Origin: Marinobacter zhanjiangensis
Lineage (GTDB): Bacteria; Pseudomonadota; Gammaproteobacteria; Pseudomonadales; Oleiphilaceae
DNA: 64,000 nucleotides
Direction: 5' to 3'
Assembly: GCF_014651935.1 (NCBI RefSeq)
Contig: NZ_BMXV01000008.1
Location: 1-64,000, forward strand
Under the pieces are notes generated by a model. The model was not told the DNA's origin, ran no database searches, and saw only the letters and a program-made list of their open reading frames with translations. How positions within the stretch are numbered: the first letter of the stretch is position 1; every line of letters starts with the position of its first letter. A program made the translations under genes and the position numbers. Positions 8,371 through 17,647 of the stretch are shown here, one piece after another.

Positions 8371-9858
8371 GTGTATTATCTGAAGGCTTTTGCCAGCGCT
8401 TTCCTGCATGCCCTGAAGAATCTGCTGCCTATTGTTCTGGTAGTGGGAATCTTTCAGGTAGCGGTGCTTAAGCAACTTCCTGACGGCCTGTGGAGCATGG
8501 CGCTGGGCCTGCTTATTGTCGCGGTCGGGGTAGCGCTGTTCCTGCAGGGGCTTGAGCTGAGCATTTTCCCGGTGGGCAAGAGCCTGTCCCACCAGTTTGC
8601 CCGCAAGGGGTCGGTGCCTGTGCTGCTGGCCTTCGGGTTTGCCCTTGGCTTTTCCGCCGTGGTGGCTGAGCCGGCACTGATCGCCGTTGCCCATCAGGCC
8701 GAGGAGATCAGTGGCGGGCGGATTGACGCCTTTATCCTTCGTATGTTGGTGGCCTTCTCCGTGGGCTCGGTTACGGCGCTGGGGGTGTTGCGCACCATTC
8801 TCGGGCTGCCGCTTCACTGGTTCATGATTGTCGGCTACATCACCGTGGTGATTATCACCTGGTTCGCACCGGCGGAAATTGTCGGGCTGGCCTACGACTC
8901 CGGCGGGGTGACCACCAACGTGGTTACGGTGCCGCTGGTGGCAGCGCTGGGTATCGGACTGGCCGCATCCATTCGTGGCCGTAACCCCCTGATTGACGGC
9001 TTCGGGCTGGTGGCCCTGGCGGTCATGGTGCCGATGATCAGCGTACAGCTATACGGCATTGTGGTTTACAGCGGCGACGGTGATATTTCCGGTGACCTGG
9101 TCGCGACCGGGGCCGATGAACCCGCTGCTACCGGCATAACAGGCATGGTTGGCGAACTGCTGGGCATGATCCGTGATGTGCTGCCCATTATCCTGACGGT
9201 GTTGTTCTTCCAGTACCTGGTCCTGCGCAAGGGGCTGGCCAACCCACGCCGGGTGGTGTTCGGCTTCATACTGGTGATCTTCGGTCTCTATGCCTTTGTG
9301 GTAGGACTGAAGCTGGGGCTGTTCCCCATTGGCACCAGCATGGCGGAGCAGCTCATCGGGCTGGACGGTTTCCTGTTCGTTTACCTGTTTGCCTTCGCCA
9401 TCGGCTTTGCCACCACCATGGCGGAGCCGGCCCTGATTGCCATCGGACAACAGGCGGAAGAGGCCGCCACCGGCCAGATCAATGGCAATGTCATCCGGTT
9501 GCTGGTTGCCCTTGGGGTCGCTATCGGTATCACCATCGGCGTTCATCGTATTATTGCCGGTGATTCCATGCATTTCTACATCATCGGCGGTTACACCGTG
9601 GTCATCCTGCTGACCCTGCTCGCGCCCCGGTATATTGTGGCGCTCGCCTATGACCTTGGCGGGGTGACCACGTCGGAGGTCACCGTTCCTCTGGTGACCG
9701 CCCTGGGGATCGGCCTGGCTTCGAATATCGACGGGCGCAACGTTCTGATCGACGGCTTTGGCCTGATTGCCTTTGCCTCCATCTTTCCCATTGTGACGGT
9801 CATGAGCTACGCCATACTGGCACAATGGATAACAACCCGACGTGAGGTAACATCATGA
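8371..9858 (+). CDS. DUF1538 family multi-pass membrane protein
   Basis: A 495-residue, very hydrophobic protein built of two similar halves. Each half carries an AEPALIA(V/I) motif (residues near 98 and near 352) followed by HQAEE or QQAEE, and a GGVTT motif (YDSGGVTTNVVTVPL and YDLGGVTTSEVTVPL). This is the duplicated DUF1538 architecture, probably 12 helices with inverted or tandem symmetry, suggesting a transporter of unknown substrate. The start is a GTG. It overlaps the following PII-like gene by an ATGA junction, so the two are coupled. Confidence 0.85.
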   Translation: MYYLKAFASAFLHALKNLLPIVLVVGIFQVAVLKQLPDGLWSMALGLLIVAVGVALFLQGLELSIFPVGKSLSHQFARKGSVPVLLAFGFALGFSAVVAEPALIAVAHQAEEISGGRIDAFILRMLVAFSVGSVTALGVLRTILGLPLHWFMIVGYITVVIITWFAPAEIVGLAYDSGGVTTNVVTVPLVAALGIGLAASIRGRNPLIDGFGLVALAVMVPMISVQLYGIVVYSGDGDISGDLVATGADEPAATGITGMVGELLGMIRDVLPIILTVLFFQYLVLRKGLANPRRVVFGFILVIFGLYAFVVGLKLGLFPIGTSMAEQLIGLDGFLFVYLFAFAIGFATTMAEPALIAIGQQAEEAATGQINGNVIRLLVALGVAIGITIGVHRIIAGDSMHFYIIGGYTVVILLTLLAPRYIVALAYDLGGVTTSEVTVPLVTALGIGLASNIDGRNVLIDGFGLIAFASIFPIVTVMSYAILAQWITTRREVTS

Positions 9859-10208
9859 AATTTTCCGCCCTTGCGGCCATTGTTCCTGAAGACATGGAGC
9901 AGGAATGTATCGATGCAGCGCGGGATCTGGGGGCCGGCGGTATCACCGTGCTGGCCGGCCGGGGTATCAGCAACACCAAACGCAAGACGTTCTTCGGGCT
10001 CACCTACGATGGCAGTCAGAGCGTGTTACTGATGGTGCTGGAAAAAGGCCTCTCACTGGACGTGCTCAAGGCCCTGCAGAAAATCATCATGCCGGACGGG
10101 GAAGACTCCAGGGGAATCCTGTTCACCGTGCCGCTGGAACACCTGGGAGGGATCGATTTCTCGCAGGTGGAAAAATTCGAAAAGCATATGAAAGATTCCC
10201 TGGAATAG
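9855..10208 (+). CDS. PII-like signalling protein
   Basis: A 117-residue protein with the size and beta-alpha-beta pattern of the PII/GlnB superfamily: MKFSALAAIVPEDMEQECIDAARDLGAGGITVL, then a loop segment RGISNTKRKTFFGL in the place of the T-loop, and a C-terminal FTVPLEHLGGID. It lacks the canonical uridylylation-site sequence of GlnB/GlnK, so it is better called PII-like. The ATG overlaps the stop of the DUF1538 gene. PII proteins next to membrane transporters commonly bind and gate them; I infer the same here. Confidence 0.75.
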   Translation: MKFSALAAIVPEDMEQECIDAARDLGAGGITVLAGRGISNTKRKTFFGLTYDGSQSVLLMVLEKGLSLDVLKALQKIIMPDGEDSRGILFTVPLEHLGGIDFSQVEKFEKHMKDSLE

Positions 10209-10218
10209 GAGGCGCATC

Positions 10219-10608
10219 ATGCTGACGGTACGGGATGTGATGATTCGGGAAGTGATCAAGGTATCCCCCTTTGCCACCCTTCGGGAGGCCATGACGCTGA
10301 TGAAGCGCCACGGCGTCAAATCACTGGTGGTGGAGCAACAAAGCGAACACGACGCCTGGGGCCTGATCACCTATACCAACATACTCAAGACGGTGATTGC
10401 CGAGGATGGCGATATCGACCTGCTCAACGTCTATGACGTCTGCGCCAAACCGGTTATCAGCGTGGGGGAAAGTCTCGGCATCCGCCATGTCGCCAGTCTG
10501 ATGAGCGGACACCGGATCAAACGGCTGCTGGTGCTGGAAGACAACCGCCTGCTGGGCTTTGTCACCATGGATGACATCATGGCCGCCCTGTTCGACGGCC
10601 TGGACTGA
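10219..10608 (+). CDS. CBS-pair domain protein
   Basis: A 129-residue protein that is essentially one CBS pair: first repeat from MLTVRDVMIREVIKVSPFATLREAM, second from VYDVCAKPVISVGESLGIRHVASLM to GFVTMDDIMAALFD. CBS pairs usually bind adenosine nucleotides and act as energy sensors. It follows the PII-like gene by 10 nt with a ribosome site AGGAGG, so the three genes probably form one operon with two ligand-sensing proteins serving one membrane protein. Confidence 0.85.
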   Translation: MLTVRDVMIREVIKVSPFATLREAMTLMKRHGVKSLVVEQQSEHDAWGLITYTNILKTVIAEDGDIDLLNVYDVCAKPVISVGESLGIRHVASLMSGHRIKRLLVLEDNRLLGFVTMDDIMAALFDGLD

Positions 10609-10648
10609 GGAACCAGGGGGCCCGGAGCTTAACGGCCTTTGGCGCCCC

Positions 10649-11893
10649 TTATCCGACCGACAACACCTCAAAGGTTACCCGGGCATTGGCCTGAAGACGT
10701 TCCAGCAGCTTGCCATCGAGGAGGCTGGCCGGTGTCCAGAAGCCCCCTTCAGCATCGTCAGGAATATCGAACGCCAGGCATTCGGCGGCCTGGGCCAGCA
10801 TACGGCTGGTGGAGCCATAGCCGGGGTCGCCCTGGCCTGTCACCTTGGTGGTGATGGTCTGCCCGCCTTCCGTAGTACCGATGAAACGCAGATCGTAGAA
10901 CCCCTTTTCCTGTGCCTTCTCGTCTGGCCCTTCACCAGGTTCCGGCAGCACAAACCGCTCCAGTGCCCAGCGCGTGGGTTTGACTGCCGTTGCCAGTGTA
11001 AAGCCGCCCATGGCACCGGCCATGGCCAGTGCCCGGGCCCGGCCTTTCCAGCCACGGCCGGTCATGGTCGCCTCCTCGTACTGGAACTCGGTTCCGTACG
11101 GCGCGTCCTGCAGGGCATTCGATCGGTGTACGACGCGGGTATTGATGGCGGCCATCAGGAACGGAGCCACCCAGGACTCCAGATCTTTATCGAATTCCGC
11201 AGACTTCACGCTGTGCTGTCGCCTGACCGAGCCGTGATCCGGCGGACAGATGGAGAACGGGTCTGCCAGCTCCTTGCGCAGAGCCTTGTTGGAAGCCGCC
11301 TCCTGAACCACATTCATCAGGCTGGCAACGGTGCCCCCGGACAGGCCCCCTTTCGCCGCTTTCACCCGCATTTTCACCTGCTCGCAGGGCTGGCCGAAAC
11401 GGGCAATGGATTCCTGCTGCAGATACCACACGCCCATATCCGAGGGAATCGAGTCGAACCCGCAGCAATGAACAATGCGCGCCCCGGAGGTTTTGGCCCG
11501 GCCCTCGTAAAGCTGGATCATCCGGCGGATCCACTGCACTTCGCCGGTCAGGTCGCAGTAGTCGGTGCCACTGTCGACGCAGGCCCGCACCAGGGCTTCG
11601 CCGTAAAGGGCGTAGGGGCCCACCGTGGAGACCACCACACGGGTCTGATCGCACATGGCCGCCAATGAGTCCTCATCCGCCGCATCGGCAATCACCATGG
11701 GCAAATCCACCGCAGCCGGACCAAGCTCATCCTTCAGGCTGTCCAGCTTCGCCTTTGAGCGCCCGGCAATGGCCCAGCGGACCTCACTCTTGTCCGACGC
11801 CCCGAAGCCGTGACGTTCGGCCATGCGGCGGGTAAGAATCTTGCCTACGAAACTGGTGGCACCAAAAAGTACGATATCGTACCGGGGTTCCAT
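10649..11893 (-). CDS. saccharopine dehydrogenase-like NAD(P)-binding oxidoreductase
   Basis: A 414-residue protein starting MEPRYDIVLFGATSFVGK, a Rossmann GATxxxG dinucleotide motif, with AGRSKAKL and VVSTVGPYALYGE typical of the saccharopine dehydrogenase-like/trans-acting enoyl reductase family. These enzymes in proteobacteria are mostly uncharacterised, some linked to lipid metabolism. The ATG at 11893 has AGGAG 7 nt upstream. It stands alone, convergent with the CBS gene. Confidence 0.8.
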   Translation of the reverse strand: MEPRYDIVLFGATSFVGKILTRRMAERHGFGASDKSEVRWAIAGRSKAKLDSLKDELGPAAVDLPMVIADAADEDSLAAMCDQTRVVVSTVGPYALYGEALVRACVDSGTDYCDLTGEVQWIRRMIQLYEGRAKTSGARIVHCCGFDSIPSDMGVWYLQQESIARFGQPCEQVKMRVKAAKGGLSGGTVASLMNVVQEAASNKALRKELADPFSICPPDHGSVRRQHSVKSAEFDKDLESWVAPFLMAAINTRVVHRSNALQDAPYGTEFQYEEATMTGRGWKGRARALAMAGAMGGFTLATAVKPTRWALERFVLPEPGEGPDEKAQEKGFYDLRFIGTTEGGQTITTKVTGQGDPGYGSTSRMLAQAAECLAFDIPDDAEGGFWTPASLLDGKLLERLQANARVTFEVLSVG

Positions 11894-12006
11894 GGGGTTC
11901 TCCTGTCAGTTGTGGCGGCGACTTGAAGTCGATGGTGGTCTGAAGACTTCCAAGCATAGCAGAGCCAGCCGCAACAACTACACGACAGGCGACCACCCGG
12001 GCACAA

Positions 12007-12034
12007 AAAAAGGGTGCCAATTGGCACCCTTTTC
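12007..12034. terminator. bidirectional Rho-independent terminator after etfA
   Basis: A perfect palindrome, AAGGGTGCCAATTGGCACCCTT, is flanked by an A-run on the left and a T-run on the right. It lies just beyond the etfA stop and serves transcription leaving etfBA leftward. Confidence 0.88.
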
Positions 12035-12051
12035 CCTTTTGAAGCAGTTCT

Positions 12052-12993
12052 TTACAGAACTTTCTTCAACTCTTCCTCAAGCTCAGGTACAGCTTCGAAC
12101 AGATCCGCTACCAGGCCATAATCGGCTACCTGGAAGATCGGAGCCTCTTCGTCCTTGTTGATCGCAGCGATCACCTTGGAGTCGCCCATGCCGGCCAGGT
12201 GCTGGATGGCACCGGAGATGCCCACCGCCAGATACAACTGCGGAGCAACGATCTTGCCGGTCTGACCAACCTGCATGTCGTTCGGCACGAAGCCGGCGTC
12301 AACAGCGGCACGGGATGCACCCACCGCAGCGCCCAGCAGATCAGCAATCTGCTCCAGCATCTTGAAGTTCTCACCATTCTGCATGCCGCGGCCACCGGAA
12401 ATCACGATGCCGGCGCTTGCCAGGTCAGGACGGTCGGACTTGGCCAGCTCTTCACTCACGAAGGAGGAAACACCAGCGTCCTTGACCACGTCGATGTTTT
12501 CGACAGAGGCAGAACCGCCTTCGCCGGAAACCGGATCGAACGCGGTCGGACGAACGGTGATCACCTTGGTGCTGTCCTTGGACTTGACGGTCGCGATGGC
12601 GTTGCCGGCATAGATCGGACGAACGAAGGTGTCAGCGTCGACCACCCCCATGATGTCGGAAACCTGGGCAACGTCCAGCAGCGCCGCAACGCGGGGCATG
12701 AAGTCCTTGCCGGTGGTGCCGGCGGCCGCCATGATATGGCTGTAACCATTGCCAACCTCGGCAACCAGCTGCCCCAGGTTCTCACCCAGGTTGTGACCGT
12801 AGACTGCATTTTCAGCCAGCAGGACCTTGTTTACGCCCTCGGCCTTGGCAGCTTCCTCGGCAACGGCACTGCAGTTATCGCCAGCAACCAGAACGTCGAT
12901 ATCGCCACCGATTTCCTTGGCAGCAGCCAGGACACTCAGGGTAGCCTGCTTCAGGCTGCTGTTATCGTGTTCAGCAAATACCAGGATGCTCAT
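12052..12993 (-). CDS. etfA: electron transfer flavoprotein alpha subunit
   Basis: A 313-residue protein, the FAD-binding subunit of ETF. The C-terminal FAD signature region is complete: [44 protein letters not shown] and [32 protein letters not shown]. It accepts electrons from acyl-CoA and related dehydrogenases and passes them to ETF-QO, encoded divergently at 14.5 kb. It is directly downstream of etfB with no gap. Confidence 0.96.
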   Translation of the reverse strand: MSILVFAEHDNSSLKQATLSVLAAAKEIGGDIDVLVAGDNCSAVAEEAAKAEGVNKVLLAENAVYGHNLGENLGQLVAEVGNGYSHIMAAAGTTGKDFMPRVAALLDVAQVSDIMGVVDADTFVRPIYAGNAIATVKSKDSTKVITVRPTAFDPVSGEGGSASVENIDVVKDAGVSSFVSEELAKSDRPDLASAGIVISGGRGMQNGENFKMLEQIADLLGAAVGASRAAVDAGFVPNDMQVGQTGKIVAPQLYLAVGISGAIQHLAGMGDSKVIAAINKDEEAPIFQVADYGLVADLFEAVPELEEELKKVL

Positions 12994-13743
12994 TTAGATC
13001 ACCTTCGCTTCGTTCTTCAGTTTGTCGACCAGCTGGGCAACGTCTTCCACCATGATGCCAGCCTTGCGAGAGGCCGGAGCTTCAACCTTCACGGTCTCGA
13101 GACGGGGCGAGATATCAACGCCCAGGTCATCCGGCGTAGTGGCATCCAGCGGCTTCTTCTTGGCCTTCATGATGTTCGGCAGAGAAGCGTAGCGTGGCTC
13201 GTTCAGGCGCAGGTCGGTGGTAACCACCGCCGGCAGGTCCAGTGACAGGGTCATGAGACCACCGTCGATCTCACGGGTGACATTGACCTTCTCGCCTTCC
13301 ACTACGACCTCGGAAGCGAACGTGCCCTGCCCCATACCAGTCAGTGCGGCAAGCATCTGGCCAGTCTGGTTGTTGTCGGAATCAATGGACTGCTTGCCGA
13401 GGATGACCATCTTCGGCTCTTCCTTCTCGACAACGGCCTTGAGCAGCTTGGCGGCTTCCAGGGACTGGACTTCCTCGTCCGTCTGAACGTGGATACCGCG
13501 GTCCGCACCCAGTGCCAGGGCTGTACGGATTTGCTCCTGAGCAGCCTTCGGGCCAATGGAGACCACGACGATCTCACTGGCAACACCCTTTTCCTTGAGA
13601 CGAACCGCTTCTTCTACCGCGATTTCACAGAAAGGGTTCATCGCCATCTTGACGTTGGCAAGATCAACACCGGAGTTGTCCGGCTTGACGCGTACCTTCA
13701 CGTTGTAGTCGATAACTCGTTTTACAGCGACCAGAACCTTCAT
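12994..13743 (-). CDS. etfB: electron transfer flavoprotein beta subunit
   Basis: A 249-residue protein, [22 protein letters not shown] at the N-terminus, with the AMP-binding region [17 protein letters not shown] and the recognition-loop segment around [20 protein letters not shown] that docks partner dehydrogenases. It is first in the etfBA operon. The 722-bp region upstream separates it from the divergent ETF-QO gene and holds a PsrA-like operator. Confidence 0.96.
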   Translation of the reverse strand: MKVLVAVKRVIDYNVKVRVKPDNSGVDLANVKMAMNPFCEIAVEEAVRLKEKGVASEIVVVSIGPKAAQEQIRTALALGADRGIHVQTDEEVQSLEAAKLLKAVVEKEEPKMVILGKQSIDSDNNQTGQMLAALTGMGQGTFASEVVVEGEKVNVTREIDGGLMTLSLDLPAVVTTDLRLNEPRYASLPNIMKAKKKPLDATTPDDLGVDISPRLETVKVEAPASRKAGIMVEDVAQLVDKLKNEAKVI

Positions 13744-13965
13744 AGATTCCTCGTTCTTCTACGATGGGTTTAATGACTCGTAATCAGAAAAACTCTCGAC
13801 CAACCCGCCGGGGACGACATCCACCGCCGTGGCGACACCAGAGTATTCATGATTCATGTCGCTTCGACCGCAAGGGAGCTGCGGCCGAACATTAATCTAA
13901 ACAGCAAAAACTCCGTTGGACCTGCTGTCAGGGCGCCATAATACTGACGGCAAAGACCCGGTGGG

Positions 13966-14061
13966 TCAATAGTCAATACCGTATTGGTACGGATCCGGGA
14001 CGGTTACCGGATTGCCTTTGCCCATCAATGAAAGTGGTACCTGTTCTGATTTGGAGCCCAT
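13966..14061 (-). pseudogene. possible 5' fragment of a lost gene
   Basis: From an ATG at 14061 a 31-residue reading frame (GKGNPVTVPDPYQYGIDY at its end) runs to a TGA. The end resembles the N-terminus of DUF3141/PHA synthase-like proteins before their conserved YWQRS segment, but the frame stops there. There is no ribosome site. It may be a decayed remnant or chance; nothing else in the 13744-14465 gap looks coding. Confidence 0.2.
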
Positions 14062-14083
14062 GGACGCGCTTTTGCGCCTGTTT

Positions 14084-14111
14084 TTGAAACACTGTTTCGC
14101 AAAGTTATGGT
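14084..14111 (+). promoter_or_regulatory. sigma70-like promoter overlapped by a PsrA-type operator
   Basis: TTGAAA (14084-14089) and TATGGT (14106-14111) are spaced by 16 bp. The perfect inverted repeat GAAAC-ACT-GTTTC (14086-14098) overlaps the -35 box and fits the PsrA consensus (C/G)AAAC-N2-4-GTTT(C/G). PsrA is a fatty-acid-responsive TetR repressor known to act on etf and fatty acid oxidation genes in Pseudomonas. The promoter points towards ETF-QO, with a leader of about 350 nt. Confidence 0.5.
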
Positions 14112-14465
14112 AAAGTTCACTTTGCTTGCTATCCGGTTCAATGGCGCTTTGAAAGCCCCGATCGGTAGCGCGGAACAAGGTGCCAGAAAAGCACTCCGCA
14201 TTCAAACGGCCGTTTGAACTGAGCAAAAAGCAGGTTACACTGTCGTTAAACAGTGGCCCGTCCGGTATCATAAGCCCTTTACGTCAAGCGCAGGGCCAGT
14301 CATACCGAGGCTACAGCGGTAACCGCGGGTCTGGTTCTGCACACAATAGATGAAGGGTTGCGAGCAGCGTGGGCCTCCGGCCAGCTGCCCTGGGTTGATT
14401 TCGGTAAGCGCCCGAACGTGCCAGATTCCTTCTGTCCAACTGATGAGAAGTTTGAGGAGACCAAC

Positions 14466-16118
14466 GTGGAACGCGAATCAATGGAATTTGATGTTCTGAT
14501 CGTCGGCGGGGGCCCTGCGGGTCTCTCGGCTGCCTGTCGCACCATGCAACTGGCGCAGGAAGCCGGCGAAGAACTGACCGTTTGTGTCGTCGAGAAGGGC
14601 TCCGAGATCGGCGCCCACATTCTGGCCGGCACCGTATTCGAGCCTACTGCGCTGAACGAACTCTTCCCGGACTGGAAAGAGCGTGGCGCCCCCCTGAACA
14701 CCCCGGTTACCCGGGACGATATCTTCATGATGAAGAGTCAGGACAAGGCCACCAAGATCCCCAATGCCTTCGTGCCCAAGAGCATGCATAACGAAGGCAA
14801 TTACATCATCAGCCTGGGCAACCTGTGCCGCTGGCTGGCCGAGCAGGCGGAAGAACTGGGCGTTGAAGTCTACCCCGGCTTCCCGGCCGCCGAAGCCATT
14901 GTCGAGGACGGTCAGGTCAAGGGTGTCATCACCGGTGACATGGGTGTTGCCCGTGATGGCAGCGAGAAAGACGGCTATATGCCGGGCATGGAACTGCGCG
15001 CCAAATACACCCTGTTCACCGAGGGTTGCCGCGGCCACCTGGGCAAGCGCCTGATCAGCGAGTTCAAGCTGGATGAGGGCAAGGATCCGCAGCATTACGG
15101 TATCGGCATCAAGGAACTGTGGGACATCGACCCCGAGAAGCATGAGCCGGGCCTGGTCGTGCACGCGCTTGGCTGGCCCCTGAATGAATCCGGCACTACC
15201 GGCGGCTCGTTCCTGTATCACCTGGAAAATGGCCAGGTTTATGTGGGCCTGATTACCGACCTGTCCTACAGCAACCCCCATGTCAGTCCGTTCCATGAGA
15301 TGCAGCGCCTGAAGCTGCACCCGGAGATGAAAAAATATCTGGAAGGCGGCAAACGTGTCTCCTACGGCGCCCGCGCCCTTACCAAGGGTGGCCTGAACTC
15401 CCTGCCGAAAATGAGCTTCCCGGGCGGCCTGCTGCTGGGCTGTGATGCCGGCACGCTGAACTCTTCCAAGATCAAGGGCTCTCACACCGCGATGAAGTCC
15501 GGCCTGCTGGGTGCGGAAGCCGTGTTCGAGGCGCTCAAGGAAGGCAAGGCCGGTGATGAAATCACCAGCTTCCAGGAGCGCTTCGAGAACAGCTGGCTAT
15601 ACAAGGAGCTGTTCAAGGAACACAACTTCTCACCGGCGATGCACAAGTTTGGCCAGATTGGCGGTGGCGCCATCGCCTTTGTCGAGCAGAACATCCTCGG
15701 CCGCCCACTGCCGATGACGTTCCACGACACGGTGCCCGATTACGCTACCCTCAAGCCGGCGGACCAGAGCAAGAAAATCAACTACCCGAAGCCGGACAAC
15801 GCCATCACCTTCGACAAACTGTCCTCGGTGTTCGTGTCCAATACCAACCATGAGGAAGACCAGCCGATCCATCTGAAATTGACGGATCCGGACATTCCCC
15901 TGCAGCACAACCTGCCGAAATACGACGAACCGGCACAGCGTTACTGCCCGGCGGGGGTTTACGAGGTGGTTGAAGCGGAAGACGGCAGTGGCAAGAAGTT
16001 CCAGATCAACGCCCAGAACTGTGTTCACTGCAAGACCTGTGACATCAAGGACCCGGCCCAGAACATTACCTGGGTGACGCCCGAAGGGGGCGGCGGTCCC
16101 AACTACCCGAACATGTAA
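14466..16118 (+). CDS. electron transfer flavoprotein-ubiquinone oxidoreductase
   Basis: A 550-residue membrane-associated flavoprotein that passes electrons from ETF to ubiquinone. It has an N-terminal FAD site (VLIVGGGPAGLSAACR), a mid-protein CDAGTLN segment, and a C-terminal 4Fe-4S site with CPAGVYEV and CVHCKTCDIKDP. I chose the GTG at 14466 because GAGGAG lies 6 nt before it and it yields the usual family length; upstream in-frame codons have no ribosome site. It is divergent from etfBA, so all three components of the pathway cluster here. Confidence 0.95.
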   Translation: MERESMEFDVLIVGGGPAGLSAACRTMQLAQEAGEELTVCVVEKGSEIGAHILAGTVFEPTALNELFPDWKERGAPLNTPVTRDDIFMMKSQDKATKIPNAFVPKSMHNEGNYIISLGNLCRWLAEQAEELGVEVYPGFPAAEAIVEDGQVKGVITGDMGVARDGSEKDGYMPGMELRAKYTLFTEGCRGHLGKRLISEFKLDEGKDPQHYGIGIKELWDIDPEKHEPGLVVHALGWPLNESGTTGGSFLYHLENGQVYVGLITDLSYSNPHVSPFHEMQRLKLHPEMKKYLEGGKRVSYGARALTKGGLNSLPKMSFPGGLLLGCDAGTLNSSKIKGSHTAMKSGLLGAEAVFEALKEGKAGDEITSFQERFENSWLYKELFKEHNFSPAMHKFGQIGGGAIAFVEQNILGRPLPMTFHDTVPDYATLKPADQSKKINYPKPDNAITFDKLSSVFVSNTNHEEDQPIHLKLTDPDIPLQHNLPKYDEPAQRYCPAGVYEVVEAEDGSGKKFQINAQNCVHCKTCDIKDPAQNITWVTPEGGGGPNYPNM

Positions 16119-16137
16119 CAGACTGTTCGGTTAGATA

Positions 16138-16163
16138 AAGCCGGGGTTCGCCCCGGCTTTTTT
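16138..16163 (+). terminator. Rho-independent terminator after ETF-QO
   Basis: AGCCGGGG-TTCG-CCCCGGCT hairpin followed by TTTTTT, 20 nt after the ETF-QO stop codon. Confidence 0.93.
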
Positions 16164-16251
16164 GTGCCTGTGCTCTCTCCACTGGCACCGGTCACAGGCC
16201 TCTCCCCTGATTCACGGGGGTCTCTCCGGATGGCAGTGCGACTAACCTTTG

Positions 16252-16284
16252 TTCCAAAAAAAAAGCGGCCCGCAGGCCGCTTTC
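16252..16284 (-). terminator. Rho-independent terminator after the FKBP gene
   Basis: On the minus strand the hairpin AAAGCGGCC-TGCG-GGCCGCTTT is followed by a run of T (the A-run at 16254-16264 on the plus strand). It lies just downstream of the FKBP stop. Confidence 0.9.
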
Positions 16285-16302
16285 ATTCAGGAGGTCGTCG
16301 CC

Positions 16303-16764
16303 TTAGTGGGCGTGACCATGCTCCTGCTCTTCATCGGTAGCATCACGGGTTTCAACCACTTCCACGTCAAAGTGAAGGGTTTCGCCTGCCAGAGGATGGT
16401 TGGCATCGATAGTGACGGTTTCGTCGTTCACTTCGACAACGCGGACGATCTGGGGGCCGCCCGGAGTCTGCGCCTGGAACTGCATTCCCGGCTCGATGGT
16501 GTCCACGCCTTCGAAGGCGGAGCGGGGAACCGGCTGCACCAGTTCGTCGTTCTTCTCGCCGTAACCTTCGGCAGGATCAACAGAAACCTTGACCTGGTCG
16601 CCAGCGCCCTTTTCGTTCAACGCAGTTTCCAGACCGCCGATGATGTTCTGCGCACCTTCCAGATACGACAGTGGCTCACGACCTTCCACGCGGGAGGAGT
16701 CCAGCTCTTCTCCCTCATCGTTGGTCAGTGTGTAGTGAATGGTAACAACGCGAGGTTGGGCCAT
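16303..16764 (-). CDS. slyD: SlyD-type FKBP peptidyl-prolyl cis-trans isomerase
   Basis: A 153-residue protein with the split FKBP fold: N-terminal VVTIHYTLTNDEGEELDSS, PLSYLEGAQNIIGGLETAL, then the inserted IF domain (about 70-125) and the closing HPLAGETLHFDVEVVETRDAT. The C-terminus EHGHAH is a short histidine tail; E. coli SlyD has a much longer metal-binding tail, so nickel delivery may be reduced. The ATG at 16764 has AAGGAG 6 nt upstream; longer frames lack support. Likely cytoplasmic chaperone/isomerase. It could equally be named FkpB-like. Confidence 0.88.
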   Translation of the reverse strand: MAQPRVVTIHYTLTNDEGEELDSSRVEGREPLSYLEGAQNIIGGLETALNEKGAGDQVKVSVDPAEGYGEKNDELVQPVPRSAFEGVDTIEPGMQFQAQTPGGPQIVRVVEVNDETVTIDANHPLAGETLHFDVEVVETRDATDEEQEHGHAH

Positions 16765-16972
16765 GGTTTCTCCTTGCATGTCGTAATGACTGTAAATTGA
16801 ATACGGTTGATCGAAAGTGATCTTGAACAGCCGGACTGCACAGAGTAACTGACGACCACCGGGCCTCGTTAGAGAGCCGGGCTCGGTAACAAGATCGAAA
16901 ATACAGTTTAACAAGTGTCAGACTGACTTTTCTACCGTGTTACCCCCAATGGTGGAGACGCCCGCCGGGATT

Positions 16973-17536
16973 TCAACCGTTACTCACTTCAAAAAACTCT
17001 CCACCGCTCCAGACACCCAGAACCGGGCTACCGTTGACATTGCGCTCCACCAGAAGATCCGCCAGCTCGTAATAGGCGGCCGTCACCAGCCGTGCTTCCA
17101 GCCCCCGCCGGACATGAACCACCGGGCGCGGGCTGCCGTCACTCTGGTACACGCCGACTTCCAGCGGGTGTTCGCTGCCCAGCAGCAACTTCTCGCCAAC
17201 GTTGGTGGTAACGGCCAGCAACTGCTGTTCGCCCTCACCTTCCACTTCCAGTGTATGCGCCAGCAACGGCGTGTCTTCAACCTGGATGCGCCACTTTTCG
17301 ACCGGCGTGATGAGGTAGTACTCGCCGTCTTCTTCTCTGCGCAGAATGGTGGCGAACAACCTCGGAACGGCTTCGCGTTGCATCGGTTTGCCCTCGTGAT
17401 ACCAGGTGCCGTCCCGGCCGATCCGAATATCAATATCACCGGACAGCTCGGGGTTCCACTTTTCGACAGGGGGAAGTGAACCGCTTTCGCGGGCGGCCTT
17501 TACCTGTTCCTCAAGACGCTTGGTGTCCTGGCTCAT
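16973..17536 (-). CDS. DUF1285 family protein
   Basis: A 187-residue soluble protein matching DUF1285: PPVEKWNPELSGDIDIRIGRDGTWYHEGKPM near the N-terminus and EKWRIQVEDTPLLAHTLE in the middle. Its function is unknown. It is leftward and lies between the FKBP and sixA genes, separated from both by more than 100 bp. Confidence 0.85.
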   Translation of the reverse strand: MSQDTKRLEEQVKAARESGSLPPVEKWNPELSGDIDIRIGRDGTWYHEGKPMQREAVPRLFATILRREEDGEYYLITPVEKWRIQVEDTPLLAHTLEVEGEGEQQLLAVTTNVGEKLLLGSEHPLEVGVYQSDGSPRPVVHVRRGLEARLVTAAYYELADLLVERNVNGSPVLGVWSGGEFFEVSNG

Positions 17537-17647
17537 AACGGATTCTCCTGATGAATACGGGCGTCAGATTCGAGAGTACGGATATGACTGAAGGATGGGG
17601 GCGGAAACCGGTTCTTGCAAGATCGTCGGCAGCCAGTGGCGGCAGGA

